Notes: generated from the sequence alone by a model not told the origin. DNA of 64,000 bases from Paludibacteraceae bacterium (GCA_017454915.1 JAFTCC010000021.1:1-64000), one strand, 5' to 3'; counted from the first letter of the stretch, positions 46,733 to 58,289 are shown. A program made the numbers and translations.

Positions 46733-47725
46733 ATGGCAATTTTAGCATTTCAAAAACCGGAAGAAGTATTCCTGTTGGAATCGACTCCAACCAAGGGTAG
46801 GTTCGAATTCCGCCCCCTAGAGCAGGGTTACGGTACCACCATCGGTAACGCTCTTCGTCGTGTACTTTTAGGCTCATTGGAAGGATTTGCCATTACTGCG
46901 ATTAAAATCCCTGGTGTTGACCACGAATTTGCCACAATTCCTGGCGTAATTACTGATGTGACCAACATCATATTGAATCTCAAGCAAGTCCGTTTCAAAC
47001 AAACCGTTGAAGGAATTGACTCTGAAACAATAACAGTCTCAGTGTCAAACGCCAATGAATTCAAAGCAGGCGAACTCAACAAATCACTCAAGCATTTTAC
47101 CGTTCTCAATCCTGAACAACTCATTTGCGAGATGGACCTGTCAGCAAATTTCCAACTCGAACTGACCATCAACAAAGGTCGTGGTTGGACACCGGCAGAG
47201 GAGAACGCAAAACCCGACGATGTAATAGGTGTGATTCCGATTGACTCAATCTACACTCCTATCGTCAATGTTAAGTATTCTGTTGAGGACTACCGTGTGG
47301 AGGGCATTACGAACTACGAGAAACTAACGATAGAAATCGTTACCGACGGTTCCATCTCCCCCAAAGACGCATTGAAAGAGGCTGCCAATATCCTTATTTA
47401 TCACTTCATGCTCTTCTCTGACGAGAAAATGCAACTTGAAGTGCAAGAAGGTACTGGCGAAGCTGAATACGACGAGGAAAGCCTTAAAATGAGGCAACTC
47501 CTTAAGACTAAACTCGTTGATATGGATCTTTCAGTCCGTGCACTCAACTGCCTTAAGGCTGCAGATGTGGAGACTATGGGACAACTTGTTTCATACCATC
47601 GCAATGACCTGCTCAAGTTCCGCAACTTCGGTAAGAAGTCGCTCACCGAACTTGATGAAATACTTGAAAAGCACAACTTGTCGTTCGGCATGGATGTGTC
47701 AAAATACAAACTCGATAAAGAATAA
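46733..47725 (+). CDS. rpoA: RNA polymerase alpha subunit
   Basis: 330 residues. N-terminal dimerisation domain ([20 protein letters not shown]) and C-terminal helix-hairpin-helix domain ([37 protein letters not shown]) joined by an acidic linker. It scaffolds polymerase assembly and contacts UP elements and activators. Confidence 0.98.
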   Translation: MAILAFQKPEEVFLLESTPTKGRFEFRPLEQGYGTTIGNALRRVLLGSLEGFAITAIKIPGVDHEFATIPGVITDVTNIILNLKQVRFKQTVEGIDSETITVSVSNANEFKAGELNKSLKHFTVLNPEQLICEMDLSANFQLELTINKGRGWTPAEENAKPDDVIGVIPIDSIYTPIVNVKYSVEDYRVEGITNYEKLTIEIVTDGSISPKDALKEAANILIYHFMLFSDEKMQLEVQEGTGEAEYDEESLKMRQLLKTKLVDMDLSVRALNCLKAADVETMGQLVSYHRNDLLKFRNFGKKSLTELDEILEKHNLSFGMDVSKYKLDKE

Positions 47726-47730
47726 ATAAA

Positions 47731-48237
47731 ATGAGACATAATAAATCTTTCAATCACCTCGGCCGTACAGCTTCGCACCGTTCCGCAATGCTTTCTAACA
47801 TGGCTTGCTCGCTGCTGTTGCACAAACGCATTTCAACCACAGTAGCCAAAGCCAAAGCTCTGCGCCAATATCTGGAGCCACTGATGACAAAGGCCAAAAA
47901 TGACTCTACTGCAAACCGCCGTCTTGTGTTTGCTCATCTCAAACAAAAAGAAGTTATCAAAGTACTCTTTGGTGAAATTGCTGAGAAAATAGCAAATCGT
48001 CCCGGAGGTTATACCCGCATACTTAAAACAGGTTTCCGTCTTGGTGATGGTGCTGATATGTGCATCATTGAACTTGTTGATTACAATGAGAACATGCTCA
48101 CCAACAAACCAGCTAAGAAATCAACTCGCACTCGCCGTTCTTCAAAGAAAGCCGCTCCCACTGCTGAAGCAGCAGAAAAAAAAGCAGCAGAAAAGCAAGA
48201 AGCAGCACCTGCTGCTGAAGCTCCTGCCGCAGAATAA
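47731..48237 (+). CDS. rplQ: 50S ribosomal protein L17 with Ala/Glu/Lys-rich tail
   Basis: 168 residues. The first 120 are the normal L17 fold ([40 protein letters not shown]). The rest is a low-complexity tail of Lys/Arg then Ala/Glu ([20 protein letters not shown]) absent from E. coli L17; such tails occur in other Bacteroidota. Last gene of the supercluster. Confidence 0.97.
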   Translation: MRHNKSFNHLGRTASHRSAMLSNMACSLLLHKRISTTVAKAKALRQYLEPLMTKAKNDSTANRRLVFAHLKQKEVIKVLFGEIAEKIANRPGGYTRILKTGFRLGDGADMCIIELVDYNENMLTNKPAKKSTRTRRSSKKAAPTAEAAEKKAAEKQEAAPAAEAPAAE

Positions 48238-48255
48238 GAACTTGGTGAACACCAT

Positions 48256-48286
48256 AAAAAAGCCATGCAATCCGCATGGCTTTTTT
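48256..48286 (+). terminator. Terminator of the ribosomal supercluster
   Basis: Perfect 13-base stem 48256-48268 with 48274-48286 (AAAAAAGCCATGC and complement), 5-base loop, T-tract. Works in both directions but only plus-strand genes flank it. Confidence 0.93.
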
Positions 48287-48355
48287 TATGATTTCTTTAA
48301 TCGAATGCGTAAAGCTGTTTTATTGCATCTTTGTGGCAATACTATTATCTCAAAA

Positions 48356-48387
48356 TTTCGTCTTATCGCAGAAAAAGCGTAACTTTG
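48356..48387 (+). promoter_or_regulatory. Promoter of the CstA-type gene
   Basis: TTTC (48356-48359) and TAACTTTG (48380-48387), 20 bases apart; the start codon follows after 57 bases. Confidence 0.65.
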
Positions 48388-48444
48388 TATCAGAAATGTT
48401 ATTCACGTCAGTTCGTGCAAAAAATATACTAAATAAGTTGTAAT

Positions 48445-49950
48445 ATGTTAACATTTATAGTATCAATTGTTTTGCTTGTCGTAGGTTTTCTGACCTATGG
48501 AACGCTTGTTGAGCGTGTATTTGGTGTAGAGCCATCTCGCGAAACTCCTGCGTTAAGCCGTGCTGATGGTGTGGACTTTGTTCCCATGTCAGCTTGGCGC
48601 GTGTTTTTGGTTCAGTTTCTTAATATTGCTGGACTAGGTCCTATTTTCGGTGCTATTATGGGCATATTCTATGGTCCGTCGGCTTTCCTGTGGATAGTGT
48701 TCGGAACGATTTTCGCCGGCGGTGTTCATGACTATCTTTCTGGCATGATATCGCTTCGCAAGGGTGGTGTAAGCCTGCCAGAAATGGTTGGCGACGAGTT
48801 GGGCACGGCAGTCAGGCAGTTTATGCGTGTTTTGTCATTGGTGCTGTTGATTTTGCTTACCACTACATTTATGACAGGGCCAGCGGCATTGCTTCACGGA
48901 CTGTGGGATTCGGTCAGTATTAAAACATGGCTTTTAATCATTTTTGCGTACTATATGCTTGCCACGCTTCTGCCTGTTGACAAACTCATAGGCAGGTTTT
49001 ATCCTTTGTTTGGCGCGATTCTGCTGTTTATGGGCTTAGGCATAATGGTCGTAATGTTTGGCAGTCATGCATCTTCGATGCCCGAGTTGACAGATGGTTT
49101 GCAAAACCGTCAAACCAACGGAATGCCGCTGTTCCCTATGATGTTTGTGTCTATCGCTTGCGGTGCGATAAGCGGTTTTCATGGCACTCAATCTCCTCTT
49201 ATGGCCCGTTGCGTAACTAATGAACGTCAGGGCCGTTGGATATTCTATGGAGCAATGGTGGTTGAGGGCATTCTTGCGCTTATATGGGCTGCAGCTGCAG
49301 GCACTTTCTTCGCTGACCCGGAAAAGGGATTATATGGCATCGATGGCTTGCAAGCTTTTGCTGCGGAACATCAGGGTGAAAACATCGCCGCACTGGTTAT
49401 TGACCGCATTTCACGCTCATGGCTTGGTGCTGTAGGTGGTATTTTGGCTATAATCGGGGTAATTGCGGCGCCAATCACTTCTGGCGACACGGCATTGAGG
49501 AGCGCAAGGCTCATAGTTGCCGATTTCCTTAAACTTGACCAAAAAGTCATTTACAAAAGACTATATATTTCCTTGCCTCTTTTTTTGATGGTCTATGCCA
49601 TGACATTTGTCAATTTTGATGTCGTATGGCGTTATTTCTCTTGGACCAACCAGACTCTTGCTGTGTTCACGTTGTGGATGGGCACAGTGTGGCTATATAA
49701 AAAATGCAAAATCGCATCGTCTGGTGTTACAGAGTCCAAATCAAGTCGTCTTTTGTCCTACGGTTATTTGATAGCATTGTTGCCTGCATTGTTTATGACC
49801 ATGGTGTGCAGCAGTTACATATTTATTGCTCCCGAGGGCTTCAACTTTGCTCCCGAGCACAGGTGGATAGCCTATACTATTGCAGCCGTTGCAACTTGCG
49901 TATGTCTGTTGCTCTTTTGCAGGTGGGCGTTGAATTATGATAAGAAATAG
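48445..49950 (+). CDS. CstA-family carbon starvation protein (short form)
   Basis: 501 residues with about a dozen membrane helices. Conserved GPIFGAIMGIFYGPSAFLWI and GAISGFHGTQSPLMARC, as in CstA. E. coli CstA (about 700 residues) imports pyruvate or peptides; this is the shorter Bacteroidota form, so the substrate (probably pyruvate or a peptide) is inferred. Own promoter; nadB follows 45 bases downstream. Confidence 0.88.
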   Translation: MLTFIVSIVLLVVGFLTYGTLVERVFGVEPSRETPALSRADGVDFVPMSAWRVFLVQFLNIAGLGPIFGAIMGIFYGPSAFLWIVFGTIFAGGVHDYLSGMISLRKGGVSLPEMVGDELGTAVRQFMRVLSLVLLILLTTTFMTGPAALLHGLWDSVSIKTWLLIIFAYYMLATLLPVDKLIGRFYPLFGAILLFMGLGIMVVMFGSHASSMPELTDGLQNRQTNGMPLFPMMFVSIACGAISGFHGTQSPLMARCVTNERQGRWIFYGAMVVEGILALIWAAAAGTFFADPEKGLYGIDGLQAFAAEHQGENIAALVIDRISRSWLGAVGGILAIIGVIAAPITSGDTALRSARLIVADFLKLDQKVIYKRLYISLPLFLMVYAMTFVNFDVVWRYFSWTNQTLAVFTLWMGTVWLYKKCKIASSGVTESKSSRLLSYGYLIALLPALFMTMVCSSYIFIAPEGFNFAPEHRWIAYTIAAVATCVCLLLFCRWALNYDKK

Positions 49951-49995
49951 AAATTCGCTGTCTTATAAGATTTTTTCTTAAAATATTATACATCA

Positions 49996-51567
49996 ATGAC
50001 AAAAAAATATGATTTTCTTGTAATCGGCGGTGGTATCGCCGGAATGAGCTTTGCTCTTAAGGTTGCTCATAAGGGCAAAGTTGCGCTTGTGTGTAAGTCA
50101 ACCCTTGATGAGGCTAACACCCGTTTTGCTCAAGGCGGTGTCGCTTCGGTAACCAATTTGGCGGTAGATGACTTTGAAAAGCACATTAACGATACTATGG
50201 TAGCCGGAGACTACATTTCTGATCCCGAAGCCGTTCGTAAAGTGGTAACGGAGGCTCCTGAACAGATTCGTCAGCTTGTGGAATGGGGTGTTAATTTCGA
50301 CCGCAAGGAGGACGGCACTTTTGACCTGCACCGCGAGGGCGGGCACAGCGAGTTCCGCATCCTGCACCATGCCGATGACACAGGTGCTGAAATCCAGCGC
50401 GGACTGATGGCAGCAGTTCGCAAGCATCCCAATATTGAAGTTCTTGAAAATCATTTTGCGGTAGAGATTATCACCCAACACCATCTTGGCGTTAGGGTAA
50501 CAAGGCGCACTCCCGATCTTGAGTGCTACGGGGCTTACATTCTAAATCCCGACACACAGAAGATAGATACCTATTTGTCTAAAGTGACGTTGATGGCGAC
50601 AGGCGGTACTGGTGCTGTTTATCTGACCACAACCAATCCTAACATTGCCACAGGTGATGGCATTGCAATGGTTTATCGCGCTAAGGGCAGGGTGCAGGAT
50701 ATGGAATTTGTTCAGTTCCATCCCACTGCGCTCTACAATCCGCAAGAGACGCATCCTGCTTACCTCATCACAGAGGCGATGCGTGGCTATGGCGGCATAC
50801 TCCGTCTGCCCAATGGCGAAGAGTTTATGCAGAAATACGACGAGAGGCTTTCGCTCGCTCCGCGCGACATCGTGGCGAGGGCAATTGACAATGAGATGAA
50901 AATCCATGCGCTTGATCATGTGTGTCTTGATGTTACGCACAAGGATCCAGAAGAGACAAAACACCATTTCCCCAATATCTACGCCAAGTGCCTTTCTATC
51001 GGCATAGATATCACCAAAGATTACATACCTGTTGTTCCGTGCGCCCACTATATGTGCGGTGGCATCAAGGTTGACCTTGATGCGCAGAGCACCATACACA
51101 GGCTTTATGCAGTTGGTGAGTGCTCATGCACAGGTCTTCACGGCGGCAACAGGCTTGCCTCTAACTCACTGATTGAGGCTGTGGTTTACGCCGAGGCTGC
51201 CGCGCAGCATTCACTCAAACACATTGATGAGTATAATTTCAACGAGCGTGTGCCGGAATGGAATGATGAGGGTACTATGACCAATGAGGAGAAAGTGCTC
51301 ATCAGTCAGGATATGAAAGAGGTAGAGCAGGTGATGTCAACCTATGTTGGCATCGTGCGCAGTGACTTACGCCTTCGTCGTGCTCTTGAAAGGCTCGACC
51401 TGCTCTACGAAGAAACTGAGGATCTTTTCAAGCGTGTGAAGGCTACTGCCGACATCTGCCAACTGCGCAATATGATTAACGTGGGCTACATCATCACACG
51501 CCAAGCCCTCGAGCGCAAAGAAAGCCGCGGACTCCACTACACCATTGACCATCCACACGCTAAATGA
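49996..51567 (+). CDS. nadB: L-aspartate oxidase
   Basis: 523 residues. FAD enzyme making iminoaspartate for NAD synthesis; it can use oxygen or fumarate. N-terminal dinucleotide fold (VIGGGIAGMSFAL), RFAQGGVASV, active-site region (HHADDTGAEIQRGL, REGGHSEFRI), FVQFHPTALY, and GLHGGNRLASNSLIEAVVYA near the FAD. nadA and nadC are not in the window. Confidence 0.95.
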   Translation: MTKKYDFLVIGGGIAGMSFALKVAHKGKVALVCKSTLDEANTRFAQGGVASVTNLAVDDFEKHINDTMVAGDYISDPEAVRKVVTEAPEQIRQLVEWGVNFDRKEDGTFDLHREGGHSEFRILHHADDTGAEIQRGLMAAVRKHPNIEVLENHFAVEIITQHHLGVRVTRRTPDLECYGAYILNPDTQKIDTYLSKVTLMATGGTGAVYLTTTNPNIATGDGIAMVYRAKGRVQDMEFVQFHPTALYNPQETHPAYLITEAMRGYGGILRLPNGEEFMQKYDERLSLAPRDIVARAIDNEMKIHALDHVCLDVTHKDPEETKHHFPNIYAKCLSIGIDITKDYIPVVPCAHYMCGGIKVDLDAQSTIHRLYAVGECSCTGLHGGNRLASNSLIEAVVYAEAAAQHSLKHIDEYNFNERVPEWNDEGTMTNEEKVLISQDMKEVEQVMSTYVGIVRSDLRLRRALERLDLLYEETEDLFKRVKATADICQLRNMINVGYIITRQALERKESRGLHYTIDHPHAK

Positions 51568-51670
51568 CAGTCTGAATGCTTGTCGTGGTGAGGTAGTTGC
51601 TGCAGGGGTCAAAACAAAGTGGCGTTTTGTTTGCCGCAGATAGTACAGCATTTTTCAATTCCGATAATCA

Positions 51671-52705
51671 ATGAAAATCTACCGCCTGCTTAAATTTGCC
51701 AGCATTTTGCGAAACCCGCGTGTACGTCTGTTGGGTTTGTGGTTGATGTATGTGCTTAGGCGACGTTGCATAGGAGTATATGTTGACAGTGTGTATGCCT
51801 GCAACTACCGTTGTCGGATGTGCTATTTCAGCGATGAGGCAGAGCGTAAAACACGGCGCGGTAAGTTGACGGCTGACGACCTTGAGGCGATGGGCAAAGC
51901 CTTGCTACCGCATGCGCTGAAACTTCAGATTGGTTGCGGTGCCGAGCCGACGATGGACTATGAGGGTATGAAGAGGCTTATTGAAATGGGCAAAAGATAT
52001 GGAGTGCCTTACATTTCGATAACGACCAATGGAGCCCTGCTCAACAAAAGCCTACTCATTGATATGGTTTCGTCTGGGCTTGATGAGATCACGCTGTCAC
52101 TTCACGGAATTCGTGAAGAAACATACGAGTTCATGATGGGTGCGAACGGCAAGCACGGGCATTTTCGGGAGCTCGTTCGCCAGATTGAGGAGGCGAAGAA
52201 AGAATATCCTAATTTCAGACTGCGCATAAACTACACGATGAACGCAGATAACGTTCTTGAACTTAAGGAATGGGACACGCTTTTTGGCGGCATTGATGTT
52301 AACGTGGTGCAGTTGAGGGTAGGGCAGCGGATCGGGAATTCGGCGTACAGCAATTTTGATTTGGCTGATGTGCGTAAAGCCATGCCCCAAGTGGTCGTTC
52401 CGTTAGTGGAACGACTGCGTGCGAAGGGTGTCACGGTGATTGCACCAGAGGTAAATAATCTTGACCGCATAGTTGAGGGCGCTGATGAGGACAATGCCAC
52501 AGCGTTGTTTAACACTTTTGCGTACTGCAACGTAAGTCCCACTAATCACTGGCAGGACGATTTTGACTACCATAAGGAAACGTTTGTTGATTATTGCCAA
52601 CGACATAAAATTGGACGCTTGTTGCTGCGCGTAGCACTAAATCCGAATCTGAAACCCGATATAGAGAACTCGTTTCTTATGAAGCCCGCTAATTATAAAC
52701 TATAA
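51671..52705 (+). CDS. Radical SAM protein
   Basis: 344 residues. The 4Fe-4S motif is C-x3-C-x2-C in ACNYRCRMCYF (near residue 42). It is followed by SAM-domain features (LKLQIGCGAEPTMDY, ISITTNGALL, LDEITLSLHGI). The C-terminal part has few Cys (one in FAYCNVSP), so there is no obvious complete SPASM auxiliary cluster domain. A hydrophobic N-terminus precedes the motif. Substrate unknown; neither nadB nor the pectate lyase suggests one. Confidence 0.85.
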   Translation: MKIYRLLKFASILRNPRVRLLGLWLMYVLRRRCIGVYVDSVYACNYRCRMCYFSDEAERKTRRGKLTADDLEAMGKALLPHALKLQIGCGAEPTMDYEGMKRLIEMGKRYGVPYISITTNGALLNKSLLIDMVSSGLDEITLSLHGIREETYEFMMGANGKHGHFRELVRQIEEAKKEYPNFRLRINYTMNADNVLELKEWDTLFGGIDVNVVQLRVGQRIGNSAYSNFDLADVRKAMPQVVVPLVERLRAKGVTVIAPEVNNLDRIVEGADEDNATALFNTFAYCNVSPTNHWQDDFDYHKETFVDYCQRHKIGRLLLRVALNPNLKPDIENSFLMKPANYKL

Positions 52706-52757
52706 AAAACAGTATTATACCATCTTAAAGAATTATAACAAGCTAAATGATGATATC

Positions 52758-54878
52758 ATGAACAACAAGATTATTTTTGCTTTTTTGCTTTTTGTGCTGC
52801 CTGTGGTTATGTTTGGTCAGGTTTACATAGTCAGTGCCGGCGGTTGGCACGAGTCTGCTTACACGACTTTCACGATAGGAGATTATGAAAATGTAAATGT
52901 TTATGCAGTGCCCGAGTCTGGTGAGGCTGTGAAACTTGATAAAGAATTGGTAAGAACTTATGACGGGTATGTTCGCGCTGATGCTGTTGGTCTTACGCCT
53001 GGCAAATGGACACTTCGCATAGTGCCAGTGTCGTCTGGTGATGAGCAAGTGTCTGCAGCCGTTGAGACTAACTTGATTGATGTTACGGCTTTTGACCGCT
53101 CAGGTTTTGCCCACCACCAGTGGACAGGTGGTGTTGGTGCATATAAGGATAATGGCACGCTGAAGGACAATGCCATAGTGCTCTACCTGACGCGCAAAAC
53201 GGCAAAAACGATGAGTGCGGTGATTGCAGGCGCAAAGCAAAACCCATGTGTTGGCATTCAGCACATTATCGACGGATATCAGAAAGGAGTAGAGACGCGT
53301 CCGCTGGTTGTTCGTGTATTGGGCACCATATATTTGAGCGATTTGGATTCGCTTGGCAGTTCAGAGGAGGGCTTGCAGATTAAAGGCCGCAAAGGATATT
53401 CTCCCATCAATATGACGATAGAGGGCATAGGCGATGACGCCACGTTCAAAGGTTTCGGGCTGCTGATACGTAATTCCACGAGTGTTGAAGTACGTAATCT
53501 TGGTTTCATGCGCGCAATGGACGATGGCGTGTCAATGGATACAGAGAACTCGCATATTTGGCTTCACAACTGCGACTTCTTCTATGGTAAGCAAGGCAGC
53601 GGCGACCACATCAAGGGCGACGGTTCTGCCGACACTAAAGCGCAGTCTACGATGGTGACGGTATCATACAACCACTTCTTTGACACCGGCAAGACCTTCC
53701 TGTGTGGTCAGGGTACCGAATCTGCTGACAAATATGTTACCTATCACCACAACTGGTTTGACCATTCAGACTCTCGCCATCCTCGTGTGCGCACTATGTC
53801 TGTGCATGTGTATAACAACTATTATGATGGCAACGCAAAGTATGGAATAGGCGCAACGATGGGCGCATCGATTTTCGCAGAGGCTAATTATTTCCGCAAC
53901 ACCAAAAAGCCAATGCTGATTTCGATGCAAGGCACTGACACCAAGATGGGTGCAGACGAAACCAACGCTCCTACTTTCTCTAATGAAGACGGTGGGATAA
54001 TTAAGGCTTTTAACAATGTGCTGACGGGCAGTTATACTTATGCTCCGTATAATCGTACCAATTACATACATTTTGACGCATACGAGGTGGCTTCACGTGC
54101 CGAGCAAGTTCCGTCAAATGTGGTCTGCAAAAAGGGCGGAACAAGCTACAACAATTTTGACACTGATGGCTCAATAATGTATTCTTATTTGGCTGATGCC
54201 GCGTCCGACGTTCCCTCTGTTGTTACTGGCGAGCGCGGTGCCGGGCGGCTGGGGCATGGCGATTTCAAATGGTCGTTTCCCAATAGTGAAGACACCAATT
54301 ACGAGCTCATAACAGCCCTGTCGTCTGCTATTGACGACTATTCCCCGTCGGCAACGGGCATACTTGGCGGTGATGATTTTGAACCGGCAGTCATTGATGA
54401 GCCTCAGCCTGGCAGTGGTGGCTACGAGTGCTACTTCACAGGCGGTAAACCGTCATCTAACTTCTATACAGTAGTAGGCAGCTATAGCACCGGCAAGGGG
54501 ACGGCGACAGTTAATGGTGTGGTATATGACACAGCGCTGAAGATGGAGTCATCCACGATAATCACTTTCACAACCAGCGAGTCATTGACGCTCTATCTTG
54601 TATTTGCCGAAGGCGAAACGGGCAACATCAAGGTTGACAGCAAGAAATATACGTCAGACACCAATGTGCTGACCATCGATCTTGAGGCTGGCACGCACAC
54701 TATCCTTAAAGGCGACAGCCGCAATTTGTTCTACATAAATTTGTTAGGAGGTTCCGGAACAGGTCTTGAACGCGTGTCCTTGCCGCGCGAGGCTGCCGTG
54801 AAGGTGTATGAAAACGGAATTATATATATCGTTCGTGACGGGGTAAAATACACCGTTGGTGGTGCCAAGGTAAGGTGA
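52758..54878 (+). CDS. Secreted pectate lyase, PL1 family, with C-terminal binding domain
   Basis: 706 residues. Signal peptide (residues about 1-20, FLLFVLPVVMFGQ). After an N-terminal beta domain comes the parallel beta-helix: FGLLIRNSTSVEVRNLGFMR, WLHNCDFFYGKQGSGDH, VSYNHFFDTGKTFLCGQ and the catalytic SRHPRVR with Arg340 and Arg345. It cleaves polygalacturonate by beta-elimination. Residues about 545-670 form a beta-sandwich (YECYFTGGKPSSNFYTVV) like modules common in Bacteroidales pectin enzymes. The end (VKVYENGIIYIVRDGVKYTV) is like a type IX sorting tail. Partner of the acetylesterase in pectin use, though 31 kb away. Confidence 0.9.
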   Translation: MNNKIIFAFLLFVLPVVMFGQVYIVSAGGWHESAYTTFTIGDYENVNVYAVPESGEAVKLDKELVRTYDGYVRADAVGLTPGKWTLRIVPVSSGDEQVSAAVETNLIDVTAFDRSGFAHHQWTGGVGAYKDNGTLKDNAIVLYLTRKTAKTMSAVIAGAKQNPCVGIQHIIDGYQKGVETRPLVVRVLGTIYLSDLDSLGSSEEGLQIKGRKGYSPINMTIEGIGDDATFKGFGLLIRNSTSVEVRNLGFMRAMDDGVSMDTENSHIWLHNCDFFYGKQGSGDHIKGDGSADTKAQSTMVTVSYNHFFDTGKTFLCGQGTESADKYVTYHHNWFDHSDSRHPRVRTMSVHVYNNYYDGNAKYGIGATMGASIFAEANYFRNTKKPMLISMQGTDTKMGADETNAPTFSNEDGGIIKAFNNVLTGSYTYAPYNRTNYIHFDAYEVASRAEQVPSNVVCKKGGTSYNNFDTDGSIMYSYLADAASDVPSVVTGERGAGRLGHGDFKWSFPNSEDTNYELITALSSAIDDYSPSATGILGGDDFEPAVIDEPQPGSGGYECYFTGGKPSSNFYTVVGSYSTGKGTATVNGVVYDTALKMESSTIITFTTSESLTLYLVFAEGETGNIKVDSKKYTSDTNVLTIDLEAGTHTILKGDSRNLFYINLLGGSGTGLERVSLPREAAVKVYENGIIYIVRDGVKYTVGGAKVR

Positions 54879-54917
54879 CAAGGCAGATAACATTCGTTTT
54901 TCATCAAGTAAAAAATA

Positions 54918-54946
54918 AGGATACCTTTGGCAGGTATCCTGATTTT
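54918..54946 (+). terminator. Terminator after the pectate lyase gene
   Basis: Stem 54918-54926 with 54932-54940 (AGGATACCT/AGGTATCCT), 5-base loop, short T-rich tail. Confidence 0.8.
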
Positions 54947-54968
54947 AGTTTAATGCTTATCAGATTGA

Positions 54969-55133
54969 TTAGAGGCTGATTGCTTCAGATGGGCAAACAG
55001 ATGCGCAAGTTCCGCATTCGGTGCAAGCATCAGGGTCAATAGAATAGATGTCGCCTTCTGAAATAGCTCCAACTGGGCATTCGTCAATACATGTTCCGCA
55101 AGCAAGGCAAGCGTCAGAAATTTTGTAAGCCAT
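54969..55133 (-). CDS. Small 2[4Fe-4S] ferredoxin
   Basis: 54 residues, read directly from the sequence. Two clusters of the pattern C-x2-C-x2-C-x3-CP: CLACGTCIDECP and CTECGTCASVCP. It carries electrons in anaerobic metabolism, for example with pyruvate:ferredoxin oxidoreductase. The gene stands alone, with its own promoter. Confidence 0.95.
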   Translation of the reverse strand: MAYKISDACLACGTCIDECPVGAISEGDIYSIDPDACTECGTCASVCPSEAISL

Positions 55134-55188
55134 GGTGATAATTGTTTTAGATGAGTTGTTAGTTTATTGTTAGATTAGATTAGTGTTG

Positions 55189-55220
55189 CAAAAGTAAAGT
55201 TTTTTTTTGAGATTTGCAAG
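55189..55220 (-). promoter_or_regulatory. Promoter of the ferredoxin gene
   Basis: On the minus strand, CTTG (55217-55220) and TACTTTTG (55189-55196), 20 bases apart, about 55 bases before the start codon. Confidence 0.6.
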
Positions 55221-55233
55221 CATAATAACAAAA

Positions 55234-55276
55234 AACTCATCAAAATCCTCTTTACGAAGGGTCTGACGAGTTTTAT
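55234..55276 (-). terminator. Terminator of the rpmB-rpmG-DUF4295 run
   Basis: AAAACTCATC and GACGAGTTTT pair with one mismatch, with a long internal loop. Read on the minus strand it ends in T residues, 20 bases after the DUF4295 stop. Confidence 0.65.
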
Positions 55277-55295
55277 GTTTATTTGATTAGAAGCT

Positions 55296-55448
55296 TTATT
55301 TAGCGAGATAAGCTTTCAAGTCGTCGTTATGCACGATTTTCTCCTCGAATACGTAAGCACCGGATTTGGGAGATTTCACCATTTTGATTACTTTTGAGAA
55401 AGACCGGCCAGCACCTTGTTGCAGTGTAGCCACAACTTTTTTTGCCAT
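55296..55448 (-). CDS. DUF4295 family small basic protein
   Basis: 50 residues (MAKKVVATLQQGAGRSFS to DDLKAYLAK). A Bacteroidota-specific family always found with L28 and L33; I believe it matches the ribosomal protein described in Flavobacterium as bL38, from memory. Ten bases after rpmG. The ftsY gene that usually follows is absent. Confidence 0.9.
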   Translation of the reverse strand: MAKKVVATLQQGAGRSFSKVIKMVKSPKSGAYVFEEKIVHNDDLKAYLAK

Positions 55449-55458
55449 AGTAGTTTAA

Positions 55459-55647
55459 TTATTTGATTTCTTTGTGAATGGTGTAGCGTTTCAGTATGGG
55501 GTTGTATTTTTTCAACTCCAGACGCTCTGGGGTGTTTTTGCGGTTTTTGGTTGTTATGTAGCGTGATGTGCCGGGCATGCCGCTTGCCTTGTGTTCGGTG
55601 CACTCAAGAATAACTTGCACGCGTGCGTCTTTAGTTTTCTTTGCCAT
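55459..55647 (-). CDS. rpmG: 50S ribosomal protein L33 (zinc-free type)
   Basis: 62 residues. Conserved [15 protein letters not shown] and [20 protein letters not shown]. Only one Cys, so the zinc-free form. Between rpmB and the DUF4295 gene. Confidence 0.96.
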   Translation of the reverse strand: MAKKTKDARVQVILECTEHKASGMPGTSRYITTKNRKNTPERLELKKYNPILKRYTIHKEIK

Positions 55648-55669
55648 AATGCGTTCAAATTTTTAGTGG

Positions 55670-55936
55670 TTATGCATAAAGTAAGGCTTCTTGTGCGGCA
55701 CTTTTGAAAGGTGCATAAAGTCCGGCACGGCGCAATGCTGCGTCAAGCCCGATTTTGTTGATTGTGCGAAGTCCTGCTGCTGAAACTTTGAGAACAATCC
55801 AGCAGTCTTGCTCTACCCAGTAGAATTTTTTACGGAACAGGTTAACGTCAAATGTACGTTTAGTATGGCGTTTTGAGTGCGACACGTTGCAACCCACCAT
55901 TGCCCTTTTACCTGTAATCTGACAAACTTTTGACAT
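55670..55936 (-). CDS. rpmB: 50S ribosomal protein L28
   Basis: 88 residues. Conserved [20 protein letters not shown] and [14 protein letters not shown]. First gene of its small operon; own promoter 63 bases upstream. Confidence 0.96.
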   Translation of the reverse strand: MSKVCQITGKRAMVGCNVSHSKRHTKRTFDVNLFRKKFYWVEQDCWIVLKVSAAGLRTINKIGLDAALRRAGLYAPFKSAAQEALLYA

Positions 55937-55998
55937 TTCAGTATCTTGTTTTTTGTTAATAATCTGTTAGTTAATTCCTTGTCGTCGTAATCGGTTTG

Positions 55999-56029
55999 CA
56001 AAGGTACGGAATTTTTTTTATTTGACAAT
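55999..56029 (-). promoter_or_regulatory. Promoter of rpmB-rpmG-DUF4295
   Basis: On the minus strand, ATTG (56026-56029) and TACCTTTG (55999-56006), 19 bases apart. Confidence 0.7.
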
Positions 56030-56254
56030 GAGTTAACTGATTTTTTCTTAATTTTTTGCGCAATTTAATTCCCCCGGTGTTATGCGTGCTGTTTACTTCT
56101 TGTCGGTTCGGGGCAAAGGCTATGCTATAGGTAGTAAAAATGTGGTTTAACCCAAAATCGTTCATTACTACTGCGGTCGGTCTAATGAACCGATTTGCGT
56201 TAACAAAAGAATGCTATTTGCCTATTATGTGTGAATTGCCGTTATTAAAAACAG
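56030..56254. other. Intergenic region between the rpmB promoter and the groEL terminator
   Basis: No gene, tRNA or repeat recognised. The open frame at 55971-56165 on the minus strand overlaps the rpmB promoter and has no conserved sequence. Confidence 0.6.
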
Positions 56255-56288
56255 CAAGGGCTTCAGTTTGTCGTTGCTGAAGCCCTTG
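56255..56288 (-). terminator. Terminator of groES-groEL
   Basis: Perfect 12-base stem 56255-56266 with 56277-56288 (CAAGGGCTTCAG and complement), 10-base loop; the minus-strand tail is CTGTTTTTAATAA. Confidence 0.9.
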
Positions 56289-56332
56289 TGTTTACTGTTT
56301 TTATTGTCTTGTTGGTCGATAGGCGTTGACGA

Positions 56333-57970
<1,638 letters not shown>

Positions 57971-58013
57971 TTATTGTGGTTATGAGTTAAAATTTTTGGT
58001 GTCTTCGGATTAT

Positions 58014-58289
58014 TTACGCTATGACTGCCAAAACGTCGGATTGACGCATGATAAGGAACTTTTCTCCGTCGAGTTCGACTTCTGTGCCTGAGTATTTTCC
58101 GTACAGCACGTTGTCACCGGCTTTGAGGACCATTTCTTCGTCTTTAGTCCCGTGTCCAACTGCGAGCACTTCGCCTTTGAGGGGTTTCTCTTTTGCGTTG
58201 TCGGGAATGATGATGCCACCGACTGTTTTTTCTTCTGCCGGAGCGGGCTTAATGAGCACGCGGTCGGCTAAGGGTTTGATGTTAAGCAT
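58014..58289 (-). CDS. groS: Co-chaperonin GroES (Hsp10)
   Basis: 91 residues. Lid of the GroEL chamber. [22 protein letters not shown] and the mobile loop [13 protein letters not shown] are typical. No TAnnTTTG element is clear upstream; a TGACA/TGTCA repeat is. Confidence 0.97.
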   Translation of the reverse strand: MLNIKPLADRVLIKPAPAEEKTVGGIIIPDNAKEKPLKGEVLAVGHGTKDEEMVLKAGDNVLYGKYSGTEVELDGEKFLIMRQSDVLAVIA

